Positions 12,862-24,591 of a stretch of DNA of 64,000 bases are shown here, one piece after another; the stretch's first letter is position 1, and the number at the start of each line of letters is the position of its first letter. The notes under the pieces were generated by a model. That model was not told the origin of the DNA, made no database searches, and worked only from the letters and a program-made list of their open reading frames with translations. The stretch is from NCBI GenBank assembly GCA_905182995.1, contig CAJJDP010000087.1, positions 118,829 to 182,828 on the forward strand. Reading direction: 5' to 3'. Origin of the DNA: Paramecium octaurelia. Taxonomy: Eukaryota; Ciliophora; Oligohymenophorea; Peniculida; Parameciidae. The translations under genes and the position numbers were made by a program.

Positions 12862-13381
12862 TAAAAAATACAATAACTTATAATAATTTCACTTGCAAAT
12901 CTAATAAGACTCCATTAATAATCGAATTAAACTTGTTAATATATTCTTCAAAATTTGGAATAGCCTCTGCAATTAATTATTTTTTATTGTAAAATTATTC
13001 GATTGATATAATTAGAGTCTTAATAAAGGCTATTTCATCAATATTTAAATATAGAATCTCATTGATCTGTGTAATAGTTGACAATATGTTTATAACCTTT
13101 TACTCTCCGATTTTCTTATTTCTCTAGTTAATATCATAGAATCTACAACAGTACCATTATATATCTAAAAATCCTCAAATCCTCTTCTAGTTATAATAAA
13201 TATCAATTCTGGCATTGGTTTTGGTCTAAACAAATTATTTGTTTAATTCATAAGGAATAGCTAGATGAATAAAAATCTCGTAATGGCAAACGATTTTTTG
13301 TCTGTGTGACTATGGAATCTGAAGATAAGGTGTTTTGTTGGCATGCTTTAGTTGTGCAAACCATAGTTGACATCTTGCCAT
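12822..13381 (-). CDS. Unknown small protein, about 161 aa, four exons
   Basis: The region has three overlapping frames that join into one 162-codon frame when introns at 13261-13291 (31 nt), 13124-13146 (23 nt) and 12858-12877 (20 nt) are removed. The middle reads PKPMPELIFIITRRGFEDFQ. The 3' part is helical, with Ile/Leu and Glu/Asn periodicity (TQINEILYLNIDEIAFIKT). No family recognised. The start is uncertain: ATG 13344 in another frame, or 13575, are alternatives, but 13575 would leave only 13 bp to the divergent neighbour. Confidence 0.45.
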
Positions 13382-13588
13382 GATTAAAGCAACGAATCAT
13401 TATAATTATAATTATAAAGAATATAAGAAATGAGTAAGTATAGTATATTAAATATTAGGGGGTCATTTACAGGGAAGATAATGTACAAAATACAATAATT
13501 GATGAGTCTATATTTGGACTTAATGACAACAGCACCAAAAGTGGAATTGACAGAAAATTTATTCAGAGCTACCATAATATTTTAATTT

Positions 13589-16500
13589 ATGTTCCGTCTT
13601 CACTATTTATTGCCAGAAGATGGATGGGGAGTATGGAATTACGAGGATTTTAAGATAAAAATCCCACAATAAATACTATCAACGATCTTTTAGCAAAATG
13701 CAATATTACTCAAAGTAATTCTCATCATTTTGAATGGTTGTTGTTTATTGATGAGTTTTATGCGAATTAAATTGATGTACTATTATAACAATGTAACTTG
13801 GCATATCTTTTTTATGCCTCAGGTCTCAATATTGATAGATTTTGAATCAGATCCAACCCTTTCAACAATAGCAATTCTTTTGCTGCTAATTCAATCTTTC
13901 ATTAATTTATACTTCAACAGGGCAACCAAATTCTTACACAATAATCCGTTTATAAGGAAGTATACCAACCTTACTCTTGTGTCTATAGCTATTGATACTC
14001 TCTGCTACATGAACTTTCAATTTTATTTGATTAGATTGATATTACTTCATTTTTCAACAATAGTGTAAATAGTTGATGTCTACTCATTTCATCCCTACAA
14101 ACCAAAACTTAATTCATTTGTGTTTTAATGTGCCATATTGCAGTACACTCTCATTTTCATCACAACAATATCAATCATCCAGTAATCAGAGAATAATTTA
14201 TTTTATTCTTATTTTCTATTTGGCTCATTTTCAGTTGCGTTATCCTAAATAATAATTGAAAAGAGCTCCAAAAAGCAGACCTTCGATTAATACTTTGTGT
14301 TAGTCCAGAGTCAATCATTGTATCTGGCATCAAGCATATAGAAGGCGATCATGATTAGTCAACATAGATAAAATTGCAAATTCAAACATGAAAGTAATGT
14401 GATTGAAACAATTATCTGTATACTTGACAATTCAATCAAAAAGAACAAATAAGTCAAACTAGATTATGAAATTTTGGAGTTGGCGTTAATTAATTTCCTA
14501 TCCTTATAAAAAGCTGCATTAACAGCCTTCTGTAGATTAAAAACGTACTATAATGCAGTAGATGATCATACAATATATTTTTAAATATGCTTTCCCAATA
14601 TTGATAAAAAATTATGGAAGAGAGTTAGAGATGTTTAAAATAGAATTACTAAATAGATCAGATCAACATCATATTATGATGAGAAGGATCTAAAAACAAA
14701 AGATATTTATGTTGCATGTTTAATGAAGGATTAATTTTATCCAAAAATCATAGAGGTATTGAATAGAAAACTTGAATACTGGAATTAATTATTGTCAGAT
14801 CTTGCAAATTACGAAAGACTCTTTGAACATACAATAAAATGTAGCTAAGTAGTCCATAATTTTAATGTCTTTCTTTAAAATCTATTCTCATAAGATTTGG
14901 ATGAAATCTAGAATGTTAAGACTGTCATAGAATTAAAAATGTTAGAAATTTATTTTTGTGTTGTTAGAAACGATTAGGTTTAGGCCACAAAAATGCAGAA
15001 ACTTATTATTGAGATGCTGAGGCAGGAGACCCAACAAGATGGGAAGCTATTAAATTGTAGCATCCTGGAAAACAAAGTGGTCTTATTGTACACTAGTATA
15101 GTTAAAGCATAAGGATTCATAATTAAAACCAATAGCGATCAATTAGCCAAGTTTTGGGGATATGAAAGTGAACTAGATTTCCATGATATTAAACATATTA
15201 ATCAGTTGATGCCAAACTTCTGTGCTTCTGTCCATGATTAATACATAGAGAGATTTTAAACTTTAGGTCATAGCATACTCTTTGGGAAGTGCAGAACTAT
15301 TTTTCTTAAAGATAAATATGATTTACTCATCCCAGCAAGCATTACTATTGATAACTTCTTCATAAGCTATGATGATTATGTCATCACAGCAGCGTTTGCT
15401 AAAAATAAAGAGACATCTTTATATATTCTATTTGATTGCAAAGGGAAAATACTGGGAGTCACTCAATTGATGTATAAAGTATTTCATACCATCGATTCAA
15501 CGGTTACTCCAGAATTATTGAATACTGGATATATATTTCAGATTATTCCCAACATCTTCTATCTAATTAATAATCATACCAATGCTGAATTTGATAACCT
15601 TCTCTATGAGGAGAGGATTCATTTAACTATTGGTAATCCTATTAAATAGCAGTTCGATAAATAAATTAATTTGTCTAAACACAAGGGATATTATGATGAT
15701 TTATGGACTCTTTATGAAGATACTAAAAATCATAAAACTGAGTTGTTTCTTTAAGAGTACTAAGATGCTTGTAAGTCATACATAGACCATTAACTAAAAA
15801 CTGTGAATTTCGAAATCATATGCCAACTTCATTATCAAATAATTGGACATTACAAGACTATGCCCATGTTTACATTGGAAATTTTGGACATTATCAAAGC
15901 AGATCTACAATCAAGTATAATGTATTCATCTGACATGGAAATCAAGACTAATGATATATTTGAGCCAGATCCAGTTGACTTAAGTTCCATTTAAGAGGAG
16001 AGCTTCCAGAAAGTAAAGAATAATGACATTCCATAATTCGATAATTAATTACAATAAGTTCCTGAGATATCTTTGCTTAAAGGAAGAGTTGAATAGCCAT
16101 TAAATGAATAGACTCCGAAAAATATTAAGTAGAAATAATTAATGTAACCTTAATCACAGAAGGCTACTTTTTAGGTGATCAAATAAAAGAGTTTAAATGA
16201 TGATCTGAAAAGCATTGAAGAAGAAATGAAAATTATGAAGGCTAATAAAAGATATAGTTAGAAGCAAATTGTTGTAAATGAGAAATCAAAAGAGGAACAT
16301 AAAAGTTCAGAAAAGTTAACCAAAAGAAAAAACATAATTGATTAAATCTAAGAAAAACGCAAATAGGACATCAATGAAATGGATGCTGTCAATTCTGTTA
16401 ATTCGATTGCTTCTAATCTGATCAACTATAAGTAAGATCTTGTGAAAAGTGTTTACAAATCAAATAAAATTCCGTATTCACTCAAAATGATCATAATTTT

Positions 16501-18268
16501 TGACCTCCTGATCATCTCTTCAATACTAATCTTTAACATATTTCCAATCATTACCATTCACGACAACAATCTCCATGCTATAGAGTAAATTGATGCTATT
16601 ATGGCTCCATATTTGTATAATTCTTATTATTGTTAATTGTATGTACACAATTTGATTTTTGAATTACAAAAGCTCTCAATTGTGAATTACAGTCAAGAAT
16701 TAATTAATGACATAGAAGCAATCAATAAAAATAATACACTTCTTCAAGATCTAAGCAAATACTACCCAGTGTTTTTGGATATAGAGAAACTAGATTACTT
16801 TCCTACATTAAACATTCACTTCATCAATACTGCAGATTAATTGAATGTGTCATTTACTTATATGTACAGTGTCCTAATAGAGAAGCTGTAATATTTCACA
16901 TAAAAAGGATAGAACTTTTCTAAATATTAAATGAATGAATCAGAGATTATCTCCTCCTTATACTTGTATGCCAATTTATAGGATAGTATATCCCTCTATT
17001 CCGATTTGATTGAATTGATTGTACTCACCTTTTTTGAGGACATGGTTTATGACGAAAACAATTTCCTTAAATATCTAATGGTTGCCTTGTTTGTAATAAT
17101 CTTTTTATTTTGGATATAGATAATATATTTTCATTAAATTTTTAATTACTTTAAAAAGATAATATACTTAAATTGTAGACTGTTAGAAAAGGATGTTCAT
17201 CTCATAGTTTAGAGATTGCAATTAATACGGGAGATTTTAATTGAACATACAGTTACAAACTGGAAAAAGGCTGACTATGTTCATTTGATGTTTCAGCAGA
17301 TTAAGTCTGATCAAATACAAATTCAATCAAAAATCAATAAACATACTCTTCTGTGTTCCAGAATTGCACAAAGTAGATTTTCTCTATTGGCCATCCTTGC
17401 TATGATTATATCCGTTCAATCCCTCATTGTAGGTTTCTGTGTTGGTGGGTACTTCTTTAATGAGATTTAGCAAATAGAATTAACTCCCTAATACGAGTTG
17501 ATGTCCCAATTCTTTCAATTTTCAGTCACCATGGACTCAATGGTTACTCAGTCTATTAGAGTGAAAGGTCAGAGACTCTATATGCAAAATAACAAAATCA
17601 ATGAGTCCATAACAGTCTAAAAAAGTTTGGTGAATTAAAAACTGTTAGCCATGAGAACTACCAATTTAACTTTTTATTCAGTTCTATATGAAGATTTTGT
17701 TAAATCTGAAGAACTAATCATTAAAGGATTGATCAACGATGATTCTGTAGATCGATAGAATAATTCTACGTTGTATCAACTCTTCTTTAATGATCTATGT
17801 CCAATAGTGTGTCCCAATTCTACTGATGAAAAAGATTAGAATAAATATTATGTGAGTGAAGGCATATCCGGGATATATTCAAGTCTCAGCAAATATATTA
17901 AGAGTTCTTTTAATTATGAACTCGAAAATTTGAAATAAGACCCAGATGTCAAGGCTCAAATAAGTGTGGTAAATTCCCATGAATTTATTGTGTTATTTTC
18001 AAGACATTTTATAAATACTAAAAAAGCATTTCTAAAATTTTAAGAGGAAATACTTAATAAAACTTACAAAGTTATTGAAATAAACGATAAGGAAATCCAA
18101 GCTTATTTTTCATGTGTGTTGTTAATTGAAATCATAATAGCAGGATGTACATTTGTATATTGTATCAAATTGAAACAGTACCAAATATAACTAATGAGAT
18201 TGTCCTTAAGCAGTATTCCAATAGATTTATTAGATTAACAATCAATAAGTATTCTTAAAACATTATGA
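13589..18268 (+). CDS. Large membrane protein with PAS-like domain, 1,559 aa
   Basis: A single uninterrupted frame runs from ATG 13589 to TGA 18266-18268; no intron is needed, unlike most neighbours. N-terminal hydrophobic segments lie between residues about 40 and 200. Residues about 500-560 look like a PAS core (NSDQLAKFWGYESELDFHD, then NQLMPNFCASVHDQYIERF). A charged Lys/Gln coiled-coil region follows (about 800-950), then further membrane segments near residues 965, 1170, 1275 and 1510 with a large predicted luminal loop containing CPIVCPN. This architecture matches a family of very long ciliate membrane/PAS proteins whose function is not established. I infer a sensor or receptor. Confidence 0.8.
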
Positions 18269-19385
18269 ATTATATTTTATTATTTTTGGTATAAGTATAA
18301 AATCTATGGAAATGTATGATTCCATTGCTCTTGGAAAACTACATTTTCATCTAGTTGTTTCATTAAAAATTGTCAATATTTTTGGGGTAAATACAAATTC
18401 CATATTTTTCATAAACATTATATAAATTAATTTAATATGTTTATTGTTAAATGGTAAAGAGAAATAAATTTAGAACTATTAAAAATAAGTTTAATTTAAC
18501 CATAATTAATAACATACATATAATAACTACCTGTTCATACTTGTCTCACTTATTTTGAGACTATAATCAGATGAGACTCTTTCAATGAACCCTTGAATTA
18601 TTCCCCTTTTTTACAACTTATCATCTAAACATTCTATTTATTGAGCTGGCAGTTTCAATCTTAAATCAAAAAGCACTTGCTAAACAAATCAATAAAATTG
18701 GCAATAAATTAATATTTTAAATAAAATTATATTCAAATTAATTCATTTCGTCATAGAAGACAGATCAAAGGAATCAAGTTTATAAGTTTAAATTTGAAGG
18801 TTAATAAATAAACGCTCATCCAAACATGGTTTTATTTAATGGATGTCAAAATAAAATTATCAAACTGAACTCCAATTATACTTGAAGAATGAAAAGAATG
18901 CTCAAATAAAAACTAATTAAAATTTTAGTGGATATTTAAGGCAATCCTCTCAATGACTTAAGGATGGTGATTGATTTCGATACATAAAGATCAAGGCGTT
19001 CAAATAATTGATTTAAGAATATAATTAAATTTACTCCTATTTCATACATCTAATTAAATATAATTATTTTAATTATATTTAATTAGATGGTTAATTTAAC
19101 TCTAAATAAATGTATCTTCTTAAAATTCCAAGCTTATCAATCAGATATCAAGAAAAAGTAAGTCGTAACTCATACCCACCGATAAATTAGGTAGCTAAAC
19201 AATATTATTATTAGACAATACATTTTCCTGGGATATTTTAGAAATTTACTATATATTTTCAAATAAATAAATAAAATAATTCAAAGATCTGCATAGGAAT
19301 ATTAACTAACCGATTTTCAATAGAAAAATGGATACATTGTTATTTTGGTCAAGGATATAAAATATGATTAATTATTTTATTTAAT
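18269..19385. other. Gene-free stretch, 1.1 kb, containing a perfect hairpin
   Basis: It lies between the end of the PAS-like gene and the desaturase start, both on the plus strand. No frame here has coding character and no RNA gene is recognised. The notable content is the inverted repeat at 19047-19089. Confidence 0.6.
19047..19089. repeat. Perfect inverted repeat, 20-nt arms, 3-nt loop
   Basis: The left arm CATCTAATTAAATATAATTA (19047-19066) and the right arm TAATTATATTTAATTAGATG (19070-19089) are exact reverse complements around a TTT loop. The symmetry stops at both outer ends. It lies about 300 bp upstream of the desaturase start. Confidence 0.95.
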
Positions 19386-20664
19386 ATGATCCCATCACTT
19401 CCTTCCAGAGGCAAATAGCTTTTAGAATCACCTTTCATCTGGTTAAAAGAAAAGGCTGAAATGGATAGGAAAAGAACTGGGTATGTAAAAAGATGATTTT
19501 AGAGTGCCATCAAATATGTGGTATGTTTAGGGGAAGATATACGATTTGTCTAAGTTCTTAAAGGAGCATCCAGGAGGTGAAAACTTTTTGAAACTGACTC
19601 AAGGATAAGATATAACCGAAATGTATTATGCTCATCACTTAAATTTGGATAAATGCTAAGCTATATTGAACAAATATTATGTGAGAGAGGCAGACAGAGT
19701 ATAGTAATATTTTAACTTTGACTAAAATGGGTTTTATCGTACTCTCCACCGAAGAGTAGGTGATTATTTCAAAGTAAGGGATAAAGGACCATCATTGTCA
19801 ATGAAATTAACAGTTATTTCAGTTCTATTTGCCTTCTGTTTAACATTTGGATTAACATGTCTCTATCAGAGTTTTTGGTGGGCATTGTTATGTGGATACA
19901 CTTTGTTTGTTTGTTTTGGAATTGCTCATAACTTTATGCATTAAGGTCCAAAATAACCATTAAGATACATGTCAGATTTACTTTTCTTTTCGCATTACCA
20001 TTGGGTTATCACACATTGCATTTCACACCATCACTATCCAAATAGCAATATAGATTTCGAGATGACTTCAATGGAGCCTTTCTATATTACAACCAAATCA
20101 AGGCTGCCAAATAACCGTTTTTTACCATATTACATAAACATTGTTTTCGGATTTATTAGTACGCTCTAATTTATTTCAACCATCATTTAAATTATAAAAG
20201 GTGAAGAATAACTCAGAAAAGAATACTTGATACCAGTAATAGAGTACATCATCATCTATTCCTTTTGTTTGGACGGAGCTTTGGCATTTAAGCTTTTTAT
20301 GGCTATACAATGTTTTGCGAGCTTCCTTTCTCTTAAATATCCGTTGATCATTCATCGAAACAACTTTAATTACTCAGATGGTAGTACTATTTAGCCATCA
20401 AATGATTATGGAATCTATGTCATATAGACTACGACCGATCATGATCTATGGATTCAATTCCCATTAAATATGTTTCTCTTTTAGAGCTTCAATCATCATA
20501 TACTACATCATATGTTCCCTACTGTTGACGAATCAAGGATTCCTGAAATCCATCATATTTTAGAGCAGACACTCAAAGATTTTAATCTATAACACATTTT
20601 GAAGAAATATTCTTTTCTTGAACTTTATAAGTCACACAACGAACTTATTTTGGAGAAATCATGA
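19386..20664 (+). CDS. Cytochrome b5-fused fatty acid desaturase
   Basis: ATG at 19386, one 22-nt intron (19481-19502), TGA at 20662-20664; 418 aa. Residues about 35-105 form a cytochrome b5 domain with the heme motif EHPGGENF and a second His pair in YYAHH. The membrane desaturase follows with three His boxes: HNFMH, HCISHHHYP and QSFNHHILHHMFP. The third box begins with Gln (QxxxHH), the hallmark of front-end desaturases, which introduce a double bond between an existing one and the carboxyl end. These enzymes act at the ER using electrons from the fused b5 domain. Substrate and position cannot be read from the sequence; a sphingolipid substrate is possible. Confidence 0.92.
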
Positions 20665-20667
20665 GAT

Positions 20668-21222
20668 TCATTATAATATTAAGGATTTTATATTAGAAAA
20701 CAAGTTCATTAAAATGCTTTTGACTTCTGGAAACAATTGCACTGTCTCAACTATCTCTTCTTCCTGAATGCAACTCTATTATTGGCTCTCCTTATATAAT
20801 GTGTCGTAATCTCTAGATTATAGATTGATGACTTACTTCCCCATAATTTAGATCCATCTATATCTAAGAAACTTGTAATATCGATTCTTGACAGTGCTGA
20901 GTGATTTTGATGGAAAGTATGTAGAAATCACTTTGAATTTAGGTCCAAGTTTTAATACAGAAGAAAGAATCAGCCTATCTTCACTTGTTGTAAACTATTC
21001 ACATGCAGGTATCCGTATTATTTTCCGTAAACCACTTCGCTTTACCTTTGAATATAGACGTCTTCTTTTCAATCTCTTTTTTACAATTCTACTTTTGTTG
21101 TTGATTTGTTAAACTACTTTTTGTACTCCAGCTTTTTAATTTCTTCTATTGGATCTTGTTTTAGAAGGCTCAAGATCGTTGGTTTTTATTTATAAATCAG
21201 TTTCTTCACTTATGCTTGACAT
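20668..21222 (-). CDS. SANT/Myb-like DNA-binding protein, 184 aa
   Basis: ATG at 21222 to TGA at 20668-20670, no intron. The N-terminus is basic (VKKRLKRRRLYSKVKRSGLRK), then a single SANT/Myb-like repeat: FTTSEDRLILSSVLKLGPKF, KVISTYFPSKSLSTVKNRYYK, with the expected helix-turn-helix spacing and VKNRYYKFLRYRW as recognition-helix region. I infer a nuclear DNA- or chromatin-binding protein. Its stop lies 3 bp from the stop of the convergent desaturase gene, so the two transcripts must overlap or have almost no 3' UTR. Confidence 0.8.
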
Positions 21223-21758
21223 GTAGGGAACCAATTGATTTTAAGAATTTTAATAATTTAATATCTGTTTTGTGAATATCTGTTTTGTGAATTTAAAAAA
21301 GATCCATTCAACTGTTACGCTTGTTCCCATCAATAAATAATCTTTTAAATCTTGTATCTCATGTGATTGACACACTCTATTCTACAATTTAAATAGATAA
21401 TAAATAGTTTGATTCTTTTTAGATAAAAATATTATAAATTATAGACAAAGGGTAACTTCTTTTTAGCATATTTCATATTGCTAATTAGCTTGATGAATTT
21501 ATAAGCGCTATTATTAATTTTATAATGATATAAACTAATTCATAATTGTAATCACTGCTTTTGTTCATAGAGTAAAATACTGTTATCTAAATTAAGTCAT
21601 TAATTTATATTTTATAATTTACTACTTAAATATAGTAAGATCTGGAGGAAACAATTATCGTGATGCTATAACGTATTGGTTGTATCATTTATAGAGATGT
21701 GAATTTGGAAGAATTTGATGGTTTTAATTCATCTTATAATATAAAAATAAATAAATAA
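21223..21758. other. Divergent intergenic region, 536 bp
   Basis: AT-rich sequence between two divergent starts. It has no coding character and no recognised RNA gene, and presumably holds both promoters. Confidence 0.55.
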
Positions 21759-22412
21759 ATGGGAGGATTCTGCCCTAACTCAAACATAAAAGTACTTCCG
21801 TCGCCAGTAATTCAAGAAGAGAATACTGTGGACCCACAAATAGAAATTGATACTCTTATTAATTAAGAAACCAATTACAAACTTAGTTTAATTCATAATT
21901 TCTCTCTAGAGAATCCCACGTTATAAACGTGTGATGAAGTAATCTTAGAAATCCTCTCCATATCAATTTCATTTATGGTTAAGGATTTTTCTGAATAATC
22001 CAACTTTCTTAAAATCCAAATATAAAAGCAGATCTAAGACTTAGTTGGTCATAAGGTTGATTTTCAAGAAGATCTTCTAACCATGCTTATAAATTATTAT
22101 GATTTTCTGAGTTATGTATAGGAGAATGGAAGAACAAAAGTTGTTTCTTGGTGGAAAGATCCTGTTGGCGTAGTTGAAGTAGAGTAAGCAATAAAGCATT
22201 GGTCCCAAGAATTTATTAAGTATGGAGGCAAATTGAGGAGGGAGAAGGCTTTCAGGAATCTTACCAATGATCCCAAACCTCCAGAACGCTTTGTAAAGAC
22301 GAGAGAATGGATAAAAAAACAATCAGAGGGTTAGGAGGAGGAGGAAGTGAAGCCAAAAAGAGAGTAACTGGCACTAATTAACAACCCTGAAGAAGGCTTT
22401 GAAGAATCTTGA
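21759..22412 (+). CDS. Unknown 217-aa protein with N-terminal MGG
   Basis: ATG at 21759, TGA at 22410-22412, no intron. The start MGGFCPNS has Gly2 and a nearby Cys, so N-myristoylation plus palmitoylation is possible. The body is mixed helical with a central Trp cluster (VVSWWKDPVGVVEVEQAIKHW) and an acidic/Lys-rich C-terminus. No domain recognised. It sits between the divergent Myb gene and the copper-transporter gene. Confidence 0.7.
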
Positions 22413-22653
22413 TGATATTTTAGGATATGTTTATTTAATATCTATTTATTTAGATGAAATACAATAATTATTCCAAAAAAGTAAAAATAAAAACTGTTTA
22501 TATCAAACTTTGTTTAAGTTGACGATCATTGCTTTTGGAATTTCAATTTGACTTAATTGTATTGGTAAAATATATTAAAGAAATTAACATGATCTCCTCA
22601 ATTAATGTGAGTCAGACAATAAAGAATATATTTGTAATTAATATAATATAAAA

Positions 22654-23077
22654 ATGGCTATCAATAATGGCATGGTTGTTCACTTTAGAGTTAACTGTGA
22701 ATTTGTATTTCAAGGGTATTGATAATGATTATCATAAGATGGTCCACAACTGCTGATGAAACAGGACTATTCTTCTTTGGATGTCTTATTGTAATGTTTT
22801 ATTGTATGCTTCATATGAATCTATACACTGTTAAGTTAATTTTACCAAAAAAGTAAGACTCATCTTTATTATAAGTCTGATTGTCGATATCTGTTGGTAT
22901 TTGGTTTATGCACTCTCAGGGATTATGGTTATGCAATTGATAATGACAATGAATGGATGGGTCAACGTCGCTGTTGTCATAGGAAGCACAATAGGATATT
23001 CCATATAGGAATCTTGGTCATAAATTTATGAAAAAGAAAATCAAGCTCCTCCAGGTGGATGTGAATTTTGTAATTGA
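22654..23077 (+). CDS. CTR: Ctr-family copper transporter, 125 aa
   Basis: ATG at 22654, introns 22716-22738 and 22853-22875 (23 nt each, both AAG acceptors), TGA at 23075-23077; 378 coding nt. Three membrane helices are visible. The second contains MQLIM, the MxxxM motif that lines the Cu(I) pore of Ctr trimers. The third contains GSTIG, the GxxxG packing motif, preceded by a TMNGWVNVAVV context typical of Ctr proteins. The N-terminus is short and lacks Met-rich clusters, more like Ctr2 than Ctr1. The C-terminus ends CEFC-Asn, a plausible metal-binding tail. I infer Cu(I) import or vacuolar copper release. Confidence 0.85.
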
Positions 23078-23240
23078 GATCATTCATATTTTATAATGAT
23101 GTATTCAAAATATTATAATTACACTTTTTGAATTAATCAAAGCATACGGGTTTTTATATAGGATACAATGAATGGCATTAACAAGAATAGGTACTATTAA
23201 TAAATTTATATTTTTTATTAAGTTTAATTGCATTATCAAC

Positions 23241-24268
23241 TCATTTATGTCTCTTTTTTGATTTCTCTCTTCTTTTTTATTTTTTAATTGGACTCTCCTC
23301 TCTCTTCTTATGTTTTTTGACAGACTTGGATCGAGATCTCTCTCTGGGTTTCTTGGTCGGTTTTACCTCTTCTAAGAAAACTAATGAATATTAAATACCT
23401 TTTTTCGATTTCCTTCTTTTGTCTTCCTCGTCCTTTTCTACATGTTCCTCTTTGGGTTTTTTAGACAATTCTTCACTTCTTGATCTCCTCAATTCTCCAA
23501 GACCACCACCGAGACGACGGGGTCTCCATTTCAGAATTGTTCTACCTCTTTCGATGTCAACCACCAACTTTCTTCCATCAATACGCTTATCTACTGCATA
23601 TTTATAAGCTTATTTAACACTGTTCTTGCTCTCATACTCTTTTAATTTAAGATCACCCCCTTACCAATGAATGCATAGCCTCTAGGCTTATCTTAAGTAG
23701 AATCACGTATGATTCTTATTGATTTGATTGGTCCATATTCTTCAAATTCCTTACGCAATTTTTTATCCGTTGTGGCATAATTCAATCTGCCCACAAACAG
23801 TGTTTTATAAGGTTCAGATGTGATATTAGGATCTTCAAAGGGATTCCATAATTACAACAACTTCTTCAATTCCTCGTTGTGTTGATGCTTCTTTTCCAAT
23901 CTCTTTAGAATTTTGAGCGGCAATCTCGATGGCTTCACAATATCTTTATTTTTATAAATACAGAATATACCCTTCTCTCTTTCTTCCCTCTGCATCTGCT
24001 CGTACTCATCCTCAAATTTGTCCAGCATCCACTCAGCCTTCCTCCCCAAACCTAACACTGGGTCATAAGGTCTGCACTTTGGTTTTGGCTAAGATTTAAT
24101 GTGCGCTATTTAAGGAATCACAAAAATGGGTTGCATCTAAATATGATCATACCATAATACATCAGGTGGGAAGTCAGGCTTTCTTATGTTGGTGGCCTAT
24201 TGCATTTGCGCGGGGTTGTTCATCATATGAGCCAGCGGCATCATAGGAGGTTGTGATTGATAATACAT
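23241..24268 (-). CDS. SNRNP70: U1 snRNP 70 kDa protein
   Basis: ATG at 24268, introns 23639-23664 (26 nt, AAG acceptor) and 23372-23398 (27 nt, in frame), TGA at 23241-23243; 324 aa. A conserved N-terminal region ([17 protein letters not shown]) precedes an RRM at about residues 115-190 with RNP2 [10 protein letters not shown] and RNP1 RGYAFIEYE, the latter split exactly by intron 1. Then comes the U1-70K signature [19 protein letters not shown] and an Arg/Lys/Ser/Glu-rich tail. The protein binds stem-loop I of U1 snRNA in 5' splice-site recognition. The family assignment is secure. Confidence 0.95.
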
Positions 24269-24591
24269 TTTTAATAAATTTATATTTATATATATAATCA
24301 CTTTCAATTTATTATGTTCTAATTGAAAAATCCAATATTATCACTTGTTTTGGACTTTACTTCTACTCAAATTTTGGAAATCCTTAACTTTAATTGAGTG
24401 ATGAAGATGAACCTCATTCGAAACCTAGTGATTACAAGCTTTATCCAATTGATTTCACCCTTACATTTTATGTTTTATGACTGTTAGTTTAATAATTGCG
24501 ATTTGCATTTAATTTTATATTAATAATTCGTTAACTCATGATCAATGAATAAATGTTTCAAGAACTCAAATGCTAAAACTTTAAATCCATC
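24269..24591. other. Divergent intergenic region, 323 bp
   Basis: It separates divergent U1-70K and pseudokinase starts. AT-rich, no coding frame, no RNA gene seen. Confidence 0.55.

Noticed and set aside
13175..13177. In-frame TGA in the small minus-strand gene, considered as UGA readthrough or selenocysteine.
   Set aside because: A three-intron model removes it and gives an exact 162-codon frame; no SECIS-like element was seen.
13384..13575. Minus-strand ORF starting MVALNKF as start of the 12822-13381 gene.
   Set aside because: Its ATG lies 13 bp from the divergent plus-strand start and the middle is AT-rich Tyr/Asn/Ile sequence of non-coding character.
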